Origin: Hymenobacter sediminis
GTDB lineage: Bacteria; Bacteroidota; Bacteroidia; Cytophagales; Hymenobacteraceae
Assembly (NCBI RefSeq): GCF_003231285.1
Contig: NZ_QKNS01000003.1
Span: 62,001-126,000 of the forward strand
Direction: 5' to 3'
Length of the DNA stretch: 64,000 bases
Positions 17,108 through 25,168 of this stretch are shown piece after piece. The position numbers were made by a program, and so were the translations under genes. Numbering within the stretch: the first letter of the stretch is position 1; each line of letters begins with the position of its first letter. Below the pieces are notes generated by a model that ran no database searches, was not told the origin of the DNA, and saw only the letters and a list, made by a program, of their open reading frames with translations.

Positions 17108-17539
17108 CTACGCCGCCGTTTCGGAGGTAGCATTGCTTAACCCATTAACGACCAGCGGTACTACCCCCAGCCCCAGCACCACCCGGCGGTATCGCCCCAG
17201 AATACCCGGCACTAGGCTGCTGATAGCCAGAAACAGGGGCGCTCCAATAAGGCCAATTCGGATGTGGGTGCGGAAGCTGATGCGCGGGAAAGGGCCAGGC
17301 GGCGGAAAGTTGGTGATAGCAGCCGTGGTGCCTTCCAGCAGGCCATTGCTGGCAATCAGCAAGGCGGCTGGGCGGTTGCGGGGCCACATCCAGGCCGCCA
17401 GCCCCAGAATAGCCGGAAAAGCCAGGGCATCGAAATAGGCGTGGGCGCGGGGCAAAATAGGCCGCGGCCACCGGCTAGCCCGCGAAGTAGCCGGTACCGG
17501 CTCATTGCGTTTGGGGTTGGTTGGTGCGGGCATAGCCAA
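17108..17539 (-). CDS. Small integral membrane protein, unknown function
   Basis: A 143-residue protein with a Pro/Arg-rich N-terminus and about four hydrophobic segments (for example FPAILGLAAWMW, IGLIGAPLFLAISSLV, VVLGLGVVPLVVNGL). No family motif is recognised. It starts nine bases after the SDR stop codon on the same strand, so the two are almost certainly co-transcribed. The SDR protein also carries a C-terminal hydrophobic anchor, which suggests both act at the inner membrane. Confidence 0.6.
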   Translation of the reverse strand: MAMPAPTNPKRNEPVPATSRASRWPRPILPRAHAYFDALAFPAILGLAAWMWPRNRPAALLIASNGLLEGTTAAITNFPPPGPFPRISFRTHIRIGLIGAPLFLAISSLVPGILGRYRRVVLGLGVVPLVVNGLSNATSETAA

Positions 17540-17548
17540 CGGACTAAA

Positions 17549-18646
17549 CTAGCTTTGAGTACTTACAGCGGGTTCCACGGGGGTAGGGGCAGCCTCCGCT
17601 GCGGTAGCTTGGCTGGTGCCGTGGCCGTTGCGGCGCTTGGTGAGCATCCAGGCGGCGGTGCCCAGGCCAGCTACGGCAGCAGCGGCCAGCAATGGGTGCT
17701 TTTCGGCCTGCACGTACAGGCTGCCCGAGCGGAACCAGCCCTCGTGGGAGCCGCGCTCCTGCAGGCCGTAGCCGGCCTGGTGCAGGGCGCTGGTTTCGGA
17801 GTTGCGGGAGGGGCGCTTGGGGTCAATCTGGGTAGGGTAGATGAGGGCTTCCATCACCTTATCCATGATGCGCGGGGCCAGGTGGCCGGCCAGCGTGAGA
17901 GCTTTAGCCTGGAAACCCACGTACATGTCACGGCGGGGGTGGGCGGCGGCAAACAGAATGGCATCGGCTACGGCCTCGGGCGGGTACACCATGCCACGGT
18001 GTGCCACCTGGTGCTCAAAGTAGCTCTGGGCGTGTTCGTTGTAGGGCGTGTCGATGCGGCCGGGGTGAATGAGCGTGACGGAAACGGGGGCTTTTTCTAC
18101 CTCCAATTCCATGCGCAAGGCATTGGTCCAGCCGTGCAGGGCATGCTTGCTGGCGCAGTACGTGGACTGCACCGGCGTGGCCCGGTCGCCGAAAAAGCTG
18201 CCTATGTTGATGAGGGCGCCCGGCTCGTGGCGGCGCTTGTAGTGCTGCACGGCCAGCCGCGAGCCGTACACCACGCCCCAATAGTTCGTATCGAACATGC
18301 GCTTCATGTCCGGAATGCTTACCTCGTCGCAGTGGCCGAAGATGGAAACGCCCGCGTTGTTCACCCAGGTATCAAAGCCCCCGAACTCGGCGGTGGCCGC
18401 TGCGGCCAGCCGGGCCATGTCTTCCTCGTTGCCTACATCGGTAGGCACGGCCAAGGCATGTCCGCCCTGGCTGTTGATCTCTTCAGCCAACTGGCGAATG
18501 GCGTCGGCGTTGCGGGCGGCCAGCACCACACGGGCCCCCTTGCGGGCCGCCATACGTGCCGTTACGAGCCCAATGCCGCTGGAAGCGCCGGTAATGACAA
18601 TGGTTTGCTGATGAAGCGGTTTGAGCTTAAGGTTCAGGCTGTTCAT
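17549..18646 (-). CDS. Membrane-anchored short-chain dehydrogenase/reductase
   Basis: A 365-residue classical SDR with a C-terminal extension. TGASSGIG (residues 19-26) binds NAD(P), VNNAGVSIFG follows, and the catalytic Ser and YxxxK are in NIGSFFGDRA and YCASKHAL. About 100 extra C-terminal residues include one hydrophobic segment (HPLLAAAAVAGLGTAAWML) and a Thr/Ala/Pro tail, consistent with a membrane tether. I use ATG 18646 rather than the upstream ATG at 18688, because a terminator hairpin (18679-18714) overlaps the longer N-terminus and the shorter one begins properly with MNSLNLKLKPL. The substrate is unknown. It is in an operon with the membrane protein downstream. Confidence 0.85.
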   Translation of the reverse strand: MNSLNLKLKPLHQQTIVITGASSGIGLVTARMAARKGARVVLAARNADAIRQLAEEINSQGGHALAVPTDVGNEEDMARLAAAATAEFGGFDTWVNNAGVSIFGHCDEVSIPDMKRMFDTNYWGVVYGSRLAVQHYKRRHEPGALINIGSFFGDRATPVQSTYCASKHALHGWTNALRMELEVEKAPVSVTLIHPGRIDTPYNEHAQSYFEHQVAHRGMVYPPEAVADAILFAAAHPRRDMYVGFQAKALTLAGHLAPRIMDKVMEALIYPTQIDPKRPSRNSETSALHQAGYGLQERGSHEGWFRSGSLYVQAEKHPLLAAAAVAGLGTAAWMLTKRRNGHGTSQATAAEAAPTPVEPAVSTQS

Positions 18647-18678
18647 GGGGGTAGCAGGTAAGAGGGCGGAAGAAAAGC

Positions 18679-18714
18679 GGCGCGGCATTCAGGAGAAAGC
18701 CCGAATGCCGCGCC
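18679..18714 (-). terminator. Terminator between aldo/keto reductase and SDR
   Basis: GGCGCGGCATTC and GAATGCCGCGCC form a perfect 12-bp stem with a 12-base loop. On the minus strand it is followed by GCTTTTCTTCC. It should end transcripts from the aldo/keto reductase gene and lies 32 bases before the SDR start. Confidence 0.65.
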
Positions 18715-18869
18715 CTAATTGCCCTTAGCCTACGCGCTGAAAAGCAAGGTGTTATAGTCGAGTATTGAATAAAAAGCCGCTAAGCTGAACCCTACATGAC
18801 TCATTCTCTACCCCTTGCACTGTTCCGCAACCCTGCTTCAGCGAGCCACTTCCTACTCCCTTTCTACCC

Positions 18870-19691
18870 TTACAAACCACGTACGTACGCAGCCATTTTC
18901 TCACGGGTAGCTTCGTCCGGTAGTGGTCCTTCGGCGGCCCGGAGGTTGTCCTGAAGGTGGGCGGGATTGCTGGTTCCGGGTATCACGCACGTCACGGCAG
19001 GATGGGAGAGAATAAACTTCAGCAGAAACTGCGGCCAACTACCAATGCCTAGCTCCGTAGCCCAGGGCGGCAGCGCCTTGCCGCGCAGACGGGCCAGCAG
19101 GCTGCCTTCCGTAAACGGTCGGTTGATGAGCGTGGCTACCCCCAACTCCGCCGCGGCGGGGAGCAGACGCTGCTCAGCGTGGCGGTCGAGGATGGAGTAG
19201 TTGAACTGCACAAAATCCAGCTTTTCCTGGCGCAGCACTCGCTCCAGCTCTGGGTGCATGGCATCGGTATAGTGCGTGATGCCGAGGTAGCGCACCCGGC
19301 CCGCAGCCTGCCAGTCGCGCAGGGTAGCCAAGTGGGTTTTCCAGTCGACGAGGTTATGGATTTGCAGCAGGTCGAGGGTAGGGCGGCGCAGCTTGCGCAG
19401 AGAGTCTTCCATCTGCCGGATACCCGCCTCCCGCCCCTGGGTCCAGACTTTGGTGGCGTAGAAAAACTCATGTTGCGCGGGCAGCGCACTGGTCAGCTCG
19501 CCTACTACCTCCTCCGCCCGCCCGTACATCGGCGACGAATCAATAACGCTACCCCCGGCAGCGCGCAGGGTCTCCAGTGTCTGGCGCAGCGGCGGATGGC
19601 CGGCCGCCCCGCGCACGTCAAACGTCTGCCAGGTTCCCAGCCCCACCACGGGTAGGGGCTCCTGGCTGGAAGGAATAAGGCGGGTGAGCAT
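18870..19691 (-). CDS. Aldo/keto reductase, short diverged type
   Basis: A 273-residue protein of the aldo/keto reductase superfamily. VVGLGTWQTF begins the barrel; VIDSSPMYGRAEEVVG has the Asp-Tyr pair (the Asp preceded by VI rather than the usual FDT), ATKVWTQG the Lys and LLQIHNLVDW the His. VIPGTSNPAHLQDNL is the C-terminal cofactor segment. It is shorter than the paralogue at 7606 and not closely similar. ATG 19691 is preferred to the far upstream start at 19775, which would add a non-family N-terminus. Function beyond NADPH-dependent carbonyl reduction is unknown. Confidence 0.82.
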   Translation of the reverse strand: MLTRLIPSSQEPLPVVGLGTWQTFDVRGAAGHPPLRQTLETLRAAGGSVIDSSPMYGRAEEVVGELTSALPAQHEFFYATKVWTQGREAGIRQMEDSLRKLRRPTLDLLQIHNLVDWKTHLATLRDWQAAGRVRYLGITHYTDAMHPELERVLRQEKLDFVQFNYSILDRHAEQRLLPAAAELGVATLINRPFTEGSLLARLRGKALPPWATELGIGSWPQFLLKFILSHPAVTCVIPGTSNPAHLQDNLRAAEGPLPDEATREKMAAYVRGL

Positions 19692-19866
19692 TAGGAGGTG
19701 ACTGGTGATGAGGTGAATAGTGACAGTATATTCTAGTAGTCGGCTTGCACAACTACCAGACTGGTTAGTACGCACCTCCCTGCGGAATCGTGGCAGCCTC
19801 CGTGTATCTTGTCAAGGCAATAAGCAGCACGGAATGCGTGCCGGCGTGATAAATAGCTTTAATAGA

Positions 19867-20418
19867 ATGAAATACACCAAACTATCCGAGCACATATTCA
19901 CCGTTGAAGATTTTCTATCGAGAAAGGAGTGCCTGGATTATATCGTGCTTAGTGAGGGCATCGGCTACGAATTAGCCAAAGTCAATACCGCCGGCGGAGC
20001 CCGGGTAAAAACGGGAGTTCGGAATAACAACCGCGCTTTTCACCGCAGCGAAGAACTGGCCCAAACTATCTGGGAAAAAGGCCAGCCTTTTATTCCTGCG
20101 CACCTAGGCAACAGCACGGCTATCGGCCTCAACGAGCTATTCCGTTTCTACCGCTACCAGCGGGGGCATCAGTTCAAGGGTCACTTCGACGAGAGCTATG
20201 TTCGCAACGAGGAAGAGGCTAGCTACTTCACGTTCATGGTGTACCTGAACGACAATTTCCAGGGCGGCGACACCACCTTTCGGGGGTTGCGCATTCAGCC
20301 TAAGCAAGGCATGGCCCTCATCTTTCTGCACAGTCTGTTTCACGAAGGCAGCGAGGTAACGCAGGGCGTGAAATACGTGCTTCGGACCGATGTCATGTAC
20401 CGTACGCCCAAGGCGTAA
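19867..20418 (+). CDS. 2-oxoglutarate/Fe(II) oxygenase, prolyl 4-hydroxylase-like
   Basis: A 183-residue double-stranded beta-helix oxygenase. The iron ligands are HxD in FKGHFDESY and the distal His in SLFHEGSEV; the 2-oxoglutarate-binding basic residue is in KYVLRTDVMY. FMVYLNDNFQGGDTTF is the typical P4Hc core strand. The family hydroxylates proline or other residues in proteins or small molecules; the target here is unknown. The frame is open further upstream to 19720, but the ATG at 19867 matches the usual family length and beginning. It is transcribed alone and converges on the PQQ dehydrogenase. Confidence 0.85.
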   Translation: MKYTKLSEHIFTVEDFLSRKECLDYIVLSEGIGYELAKVNTAGGARVKTGVRNNNRAFHRSEELAQTIWEKGQPFIPAHLGNSTAIGLNELFRFYRYQRGHQFKGHFDESYVRNEEEASYFTFMVYLNDNFQGGDTTFRGLRIQPKQGMALIFLHSLFHEGSEVTQGVKYVLRTDVMYRTPKA

Positions 20419-20467
20419 TCGTTTTACCCAACATGAGGTGCTATGGGCTGCGCGTCAGCTACCTCGG

Positions 20468-22195
20468 TTACTGCTGCCGCAGCCCGGCCAGCAGGGCGGG
20501 GGCGTTGCGCTGGGCGCGGGCTTTTTCCTGGGGCGTGAGGGTAGGCTTCAGCAACAGGTCGAAGATGGACTGTTGGGCGGGAGGTAGGCCGGCTCGCTTG
20601 GCCCGCTGGTCTTTCGGCTTCAGGGCTTTCACGAGGGTAGTAGCTTGCTGCAGGGCCTGCTCTGGAGTGGGGGCAGGATTGCTGCCGCGGGGTGGGGTAG
20701 TGGTGTAGCCGCCGCTCACGTACGTAAACTCAATCAGGCAGCCTTGGCAAGCGGTACCCTTAGGGGCTTCTTCCGAAGGGCCCGAGGTGATGGAGGCGCT
20801 ATCGGTGGCCAGGTAGAGCTTGGTGCCATCGGGCGACATGGCCAGGTCGCGGTAGCGGATGGGGCCGCGGAAGTACATCAGCGTGTCGGAGGCTACGGCG
20901 GTGCCGTCGTCGGTGAGCTTCAGCCGGATCAGCTTGCCTTTTTTCAGGGTCGGAATCAGCAGGGAGTTTTGCCAGCCCGGAATAGCCGTAGCCGAGTACA
21001 CCGCCAAGCTGCTGGGGGCCTCGGAGTTCCAGGTGGGTTCGTCGGAGCTATGGTTGCGGGTGCGGGTGAGGACGGTGGTCAGGAACTGGTTGCTTAGCGG
21101 ATACAAAGAGGCAATGGGGTTGCGGTAGTCAGCGCCCAGCCGGGCAGCGTTGGCCTGCTCACTCCCGATGGTGGGGTAGGTGGTATGCCAGGGCCCGGGA
21201 AGGGTAGCGTGCTCGGAGGCCGCTGCGGCTAAGCCGTTGTAGTTGCCATCAGCCAGGCCAATCACCAGCGGGTGACCGTAGTTTTTGCCCCGCTCCACCA
21301 GGTTTACTTCGTCGTCGGAAAACGGGCCGTGCTCGGAGGCGTAGAGCCGGCCGGTGCCGCCTACCACGGCGTAGGCCAGGCCCTGGGCGTTGCGGTGGCC
21401 CAGGCTCCAGACGGCGCTCTGCCGCCCCTGGCTGAACGGGTTATCGTTCGGAATCCACCGGTCGTACTGGCCCAGGTCGGTGTCGGGCTCCGGGTTGAAG
21501 CGCAGCACTTTGCCCTCGTAGGAAGCCGGGTTTTGCGCGTGGTTCGGACGGCCGCCGTTCTCAAACTGCCCTGCTCCCAGGTCGCCGACGGAATAAAACA
21601 GATAGTCGCGGCCGGCTACGGGGGCTATCAGCAAGCGGCCCGCGTTGTGGTCGTTGCTGGCCGGAATAGAGTCGCACAACACCAAGGGGCGCGCGAGCTG
21701 CTGCCGGGTGGCATCGTACTCGTAGCGCACCAGGCGAGCCGTGAAATAGTTGCCGCCGTGGTTGGGGCGGCTGCCGTTACCGGGTTGGTTGGCTCCTTCA
21801 AACCTATAGATATAGGTCAGGTACACGTAGGGCTTGCCGGTGAGCAATTGCGGGTGCAGGGCCAGGCCCATCAGGCCGCCCTGGAGCCAGGGCTTGCCCC
21901 CGTCCACGGAGTCCGGAACCTTGTCGTAGCGCGGAAACTCCCGGATTTTGCTCAGGTCGAGCAGCACTTGCCGCGCCCCGGTGGCTGGGTTTACGCGGCT
22001 GACGCGGTAGCCGCGGGCTTCGGTAATCCAGAGGAAATTATCGGGGCCGTAGGCCACTTCCCACGGGTCACTGAGCTTCTCGGTAATCACGCGCCGCGTG
22101 AACTGCTCGCCCAAGGGCCCGGTCACGGTTTGAGCCAATGCCGGACCTGATACGGCTACTGCTACCAGCCCGCCAAGGAAATAGGAAAACCGCAC
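20468..22195 (-). CDS. PQQ-dependent sugar dehydrogenase (GSDH/sorbosone type), secreted
   Basis: A 575-residue protein with a Sec signal peptide (cleavage after PALAQ) and a six-bladed propeller related to soluble glucose dehydrogenase and sorbosone dehydrogenase. Visible landmarks are DPWEVAYGPDNFLWITEARG at blade 1, the catalytic His in SNDHNAGRLL, and an Arg in GHRNAQGLAY that contacts PQQ in homologues. After the propeller come a CQGC pair and a C-terminal helical tail of about 80 residues. It should oxidise an aldose or related sugar in the periplasm, with electrons passing to a separate acceptor. No pqq biosynthesis genes are in the window. Confidence 0.83.
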   Translation of the reverse strand: MRFSYFLGGLVAVAVSGPALAQTVTGPLGEQFTRRVITEKLSDPWEVAYGPDNFLWITEARGYRVSRVNPATGARQVLLDLSKIREFPRYDKVPDSVDGGKPWLQGGLMGLALHPQLLTGKPYVYLTYIYRFEGANQPGNGSRPNHGGNYFTARLVRYEYDATRQQLARPLVLCDSIPASNDHNAGRLLIAPVAGRDYLFYSVGDLGAGQFENGGRPNHAQNPASYEGKVLRFNPEPDTDLGQYDRWIPNDNPFSQGRQSAVWSLGHRNAQGLAYAVVGGTGRLYASEHGPFSDDEVNLVERGKNYGHPLVIGLADGNYNGLAAAASEHATLPGPWHTTYPTIGSEQANAARLGADYRNPIASLYPLSNQFLTTVLTRTRNHSSDEPTWNSEAPSSLAVYSATAIPGWQNSLLIPTLKKGKLIRLKLTDDGTAVASDTLMYFRGPIRYRDLAMSPDGTKLYLATDSASITSGPSEEAPKGTACQGCLIEFTYVSGGYTTTPPRGSNPAPTPEQALQQATTLVKALKPKDQRAKRAGLPPAQQSIFDLLLKPTLTPQEKARAQRNAPALLAGLRQQ

Positions 22196-22398
22196 GATAA
22201 GTAAGGTTCAGGTTGAAAAAACGCGCCTCATGGCGGTTTATCCTTACTTACCGGCGCGGCGGCGGGTTATGCTTGACCTTGGATTGTTGTAGTAACTTCT
22301 GAATGAAAAAAGAATATAATCTGTAAGCGGAATACTTTATTCATAATGCATTTTAAAAATTAGATTGAGGTTCAATTGACGACTTAGTTATCAGAATT

Positions 22399-22800
22399 GT
22401 GGATTCGAGTTGGAATAATTCTAATAGGTTTTCTGGAGTTGAATTCGACTGGTTTGCTGTCGATAGAGCAGGTGCCATTGGGTTATTTTCAACAGGAGGA
22501 TATGGTGACATACCCATCGAGGTTGTACGCTATTATCGGTTTTATGACTTGATTACTTCTCGACTACAATTGCCGAATCTAGGGACAATGGCAGTATGGA
22601 AGGACTTTGCTCAATACGGTTTTTATGTTTTCGATTGGCAGCTTTATGAAGGACCTTACTTGAAAATAGAGCCGCCACTAGCAACTCTTCAAGAGGAGCT
22701 TCGAAATCAAATTATGGCAATTCCCAATCTGCCATTTTTGAGCGTTTCATTTGAGATGATCGGCAAAGTGGAAATTGAACAGCACAAGTCACCCAGCTAA
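22399..22800 (+). CDS. AT-rich orphan protein, unknown function
   Basis: A 133-residue protein, beginning at a GTG, with aromatic-rich segments VEFDWFAVDRAGAIGLFSTG, YYRFYDLI and GFYVFDWQLYEGPY. The FDWFAVDxxGxIGxFSTGG opening resembles small Bacteroidota proteins sometimes found as immunity-like orphans, but I cannot name a family. The whole block 22270-22860 is visibly richer in A and T and uses different codons from its neighbours, a sign of recent transfer. The frame has no ATG start; it is open back to 22369, so the true start is uncertain. It lies alone between two minus-strand genes. Confidence 0.55.
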   Translation: MDSSWNNSNRFSGVEFDWFAVDRAGAIGLFSTGGYGDIPIEVVRYYRFYDLITSRLQLPNLGTMAVWKDFAQYGFYVFDWQLYEGPYLKIEPPLATLQEELRNQIMAIPNLPFLSVSFEMIGKVEIEQHKSPS

Positions 22801-22857
22801 ATATGTATTTATGCTAGGGTTGAGCAGCGAAATAAAATCAGTTCACAGAATAGCTAC

Positions 22858-23739
22858 CTACTCATCCTCCGGAAACTTCCCCATGCCGCCGCTTTCAAAG
22901 TCAGCAATGGCCTGCACCAGCTCGCGGTTGGTGTTCATCACGAAGGGGCCGTAGGTAGCCAGCGGCTCCTCAATGGGCTCCCCGGCCAGTACCGTCAGCA
23001 CGGTATCTTCGGTGGCGGTGAGGTGCACATCCGTAGAATCCCAGCCGAATACCACTAGCTGTTTCGTGACGGCCGGGCGGTTGCCGTGCATAGTAATAGC
23101 GCCTTTCACCACGTAGATGCCCACGTTGTAGTCGGCCGGCAGACTGATGGTAGCTTCGGTGCCGGCAGGCAGGTGTACGTCGAGCAGGGTGATGGGGGAG
23201 AAGGTTTCGGCCGGGCCGGCTACCCCTTCGTATGTGCCCGATACGACCCGAATGCGGCCGCGTCCATCGGCGGTAGCCACTTCCGGAATGTCCTGGGCCC
23301 GAATGTTCTGGTAGCGGGGCGGGGCCATCTTGTCGCGGGCGGGCACGTTTACCCACAGCTGCAGCAGCTCCAGGGTGCCGCCACGGCGGGCAAACTCCCG
23401 CTCGTGGCGCTCCTCGTGCAAGAGGCCTGCGCCGGCTGTCATCCACTGCACGTCGCCGGGGCCCAGGGCGCCCGTGTGGCCGGCCGTGTCGCGGTGGGCC
23501 AGGTAGCCCTCGTACATCACCGTTACCGTTTCGAAGCCGCGGTGAGGGTGAGGGGGCGTACCCAGGGGCGCTTCGGTGGGGGCTACCGGCATGGGGCCGG
23601 TGTGGTCGATGAGCAGGAAGGGGCTGAGCTGACGGATGCGCGGCCCGGGCATGGGGCTGGTCACGTCGAAGCCGTCACCCACGAATTTCTTATTGCCGTC
23701 AATTACCTGAAAAATGCGGCGGCCGGAGGTTGCAGTCAT
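22858..23739 (-). CDS. Pirin family protein
   Basis: A 293-residue bicupin. The N-terminal cupin has the metal-binding motif PPHPHRGFET and, further on, GAGLLHEERH, which together supply the three His and one Glu that bind Fe in human pirin and E. coli YhhW. The C-terminal cupin is GDxH-poor and probably does not bind metal. Pirins act as quercetinase-like dioxygenases or redox-responsive co-regulators; the role here is open. ATG 23739 is chosen because it gives the normal start just before RRIFQVIDG; the frame extends upstream to 23808 without support. Confidence 0.85.
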   Translation of the reverse strand: MTATSGRRIFQVIDGNKKFVGDGFDVTSPMPGPRIRQLSPFLLIDHTGPMPVAPTEAPLGTPPHPHRGFETVTVMYEGYLAHRDTAGHTGALGPGDVQWMTAGAGLLHEERHEREFARRGGTLELLQLWVNVPARDKMAPPRYQNIRAQDIPEVATADGRGRIRVVSGTYEGVAGPAETFSPITLLDVHLPAGTEATISLPADYNVGIYVVKGAITMHGNRPAVTKQLVVFGWDSTDVHLTATEDTVLTVLAGEPIEEPLATYGPFVMNTNRELVQAIADFESGGMGKFPEDE

Positions 23740-23909
23740 GGTAGGGGGTAGTAGGCAGGAGGCTCCTATACGCGCAGCTACCCAACGGCGGCTACGTCCT
23801 ACCCTCAACCACCGGCCCAGCCCCCAGGTTTAGGCGCTGGGCTGTTGGCTCCGACAGGGGCGGGCGTTCGTGCCGCTCAGGCGGTGGCGTGGCCCGCTTC
23901 TATTAAGCC

Positions 23910-24560
23910 TTACAGCAGGCTCTGCATAAATGGGTCCTGGAAATCAGGAGCGAAGTGCAGCACGTTGGGCAGGTGGCTGAACTCTTCGGGCTGGTGGGTG
24001 GTGGTCAGGATGACGGTTTGCATGCCCGCATTCAGAGCCGCCTCGGCGCCCTTGGGCACGTCCTCGAATACTAGGCAATCCGAGGGAGCTACGCCAAGCA
24101 GCTGCGCGGCTTTCAGGAAGGTTTCGGGGTGGGGCTTGCTCAGCTGCACATCATCGGCGCTGACGATGGCCGAGAAGTAGCGGCGGATATCGAGGCCATC
24201 GAGCACGAAATCGATATTGAAAGGAATAGCCGCCGAGCCGATGGCCAGCTGAATGCCGCGCTGGTGGGCTGCGGTCAGAAAATCGAGCAAACCGGGCAGC
24301 AGCTGCAGGTGGGGCCGGAACTCCTCCTGGTAGCGCTGCTCCTTGCGCACGGCCAGCTCATCCATTTCCGCCGCTGTAAACCGGTCGGGCCCGAACATTC
24401 GCACCAGCACCTCCTGGTTTTTGCCGTACATCTGCGGCTTTACCTCTTCCCAGCTGAAATTACCGCCCAACTCGTGGTTCAGAATGTGCTGCCAGGCGCT
24501 GGTGTGGTACTCCATGTCGTGAATCATGGTGCCGTTGAGGTCGAAGAGGAAGGCTTTCAT
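23910..24560 (-). CDS. HAD superfamily phosphatase, beta-phosphoglucomutase-like
   Basis: A 216-residue class I HAD protein. Motif I is FLFDLNGTM with the nucleophile Asp and general acid-like position (DLNGT, where the second Asp of DxD is Asn), motif II is AIGSAAIP, motif III a Lys in QLSKPHPETF, and motif IV VFEDVPKGAEAA. The helical cap resembles that of beta-phosphoglucomutase. The substitution of the second Asp of DxDGT by Asn is notable, since this Asp is normally the acid/base. ATG 24560 gives the family start MKAFLFDLNG. It is divergent from arsR with a 225-base gap that carries the arsR operator. Confidence 0.82.
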   Translation of the reverse strand: MKAFLFDLNGTMIHDMEYHTSAWQHILNHELGGNFSWEEVKPQMYGKNQEVLVRMFGPDRFTAAEMDELAVRKEQRYQEEFRPHLQLLPGLLDFLTAAHQRGIQLAIGSAAIPFNIDFVLDGLDIRRYFSAIVSADDVQLSKPHPETFLKAAQLLGVAPSDCLVFEDVPKGAEAALNAGMQTVILTTTHQPEEFSHLPNVLHFAPDFQDPFMQSLL

Positions 24561-24728
24561 AGGAGAGAAGGGGGTAGGGAAATAAGCCTGAGCAGGACGT
24601 AGGACTTGCAAAGCTGAGGCAAATATGGCGGTCTGAGCCTTTTTTAAGCAGACTTTGCTGCAGGCAACAAGGTAGTACAACCCAAGCCCTGGCTAATCGT
24701 TTTGCGGCGGAGCTAAAAAAAAACGTTA

Positions 24729-24774
24729 TATGTCGTAAACATACGTCAAATCTATGTCGTATGTTTACGACATA
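24729..24774 (+). promoter_or_regulatory. ArsR-type palindromic operator upstream of arsR
   Basis: Two perfect 17-base arms, 24729-24745 (TATGTCGTAAACATACG) and 24758-24774 (CGTATGTTTACGACATA), form an inverted repeat ending 11 bases before the arsR ATG. The right arm contains a nested palindrome ATGTCGTA-TGTT-TACGACAT (24754-24773). TATGTTTA (24760-24767) in the right arm resembles a -7 element, so a bound repressor would block the promoter. This is the expected layout of autoregulation by an ArsR/SmtB protein. Confidence 0.8.
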
Positions 24775-24785
24775 GTTACTGCCTC

Positions 24786-25136
24786 ATGACCTACGCCAAA
24801 ACCGCCGCTTTCACCGAGGAGCAGCAACAGCTAGCCCGGGTAGCCAAAGCCCTGGCCCACCCAGCCCGAATAGCCATTATTCAGCTGCTGGCCAGCAAGC
24901 AAACCTGCATTTCCGGCGACATAGCCGCCGAACTGCCCTTGTCGCGCACCACTGTGTCGCAGCACCTGCAGGAACTGAAAGCCCTGGACCTGATTCGGGG
25001 TGAAATTGACGGCCTGACGGTGTGCTACTGCCTAAACACCGAGCTGCTGCAGCAGGTGCAGGCGCAGTTTGCAGCCTTTTTTGCCTTCGCCGCTGCTGGT
25101 GCCGTCTGCGGCCCCGCCGACGCTTGTGCCTGCTAA
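24786..25136 (+). CDS. arsR: ArsR/SmtB family transcriptional repressor
   Basis: A 116-residue winged-helix regulator. ALAHPARIAIIQLLA opens the DNA-binding domain, and LPLSRTTVSQHLQELKALDL is the recognition helix. Metal or metalloid binding is suggested by a single Cys in KQTCISGDI and three Cys at the extreme C-terminus (VCGPADACAC); the classic ELCVCDL site is absent. It should repress the arsenical genes downstream and release its operator on binding trivalent arsenic or an organoarsenical. The ATG follows the 46-bp palindrome directly. The next gene, arsI, starts 33 bases downstream. Confidence 0.85.
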   Translation: MTYAKTAAFTEEQQQLARVAKALAHPARIAIIQLLASKQTCISGDIAAELPLSRTTVSQHLQELKALDLIRGEIDGLTVCYCLNTELLQQVQAQFAAFFAFAAAGAVCGPADACAC

Positions 25137-25168
25137 TTTTTCTTCCACCTCATGTATCTTTCTGCTGT

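Noticed and set aside
17264-18661. Plus-strand open frame of 465 codons over the SDR gene
   Set aside because: Antisense of a clear SDR with intact catalytic motifs; no start context or domain.
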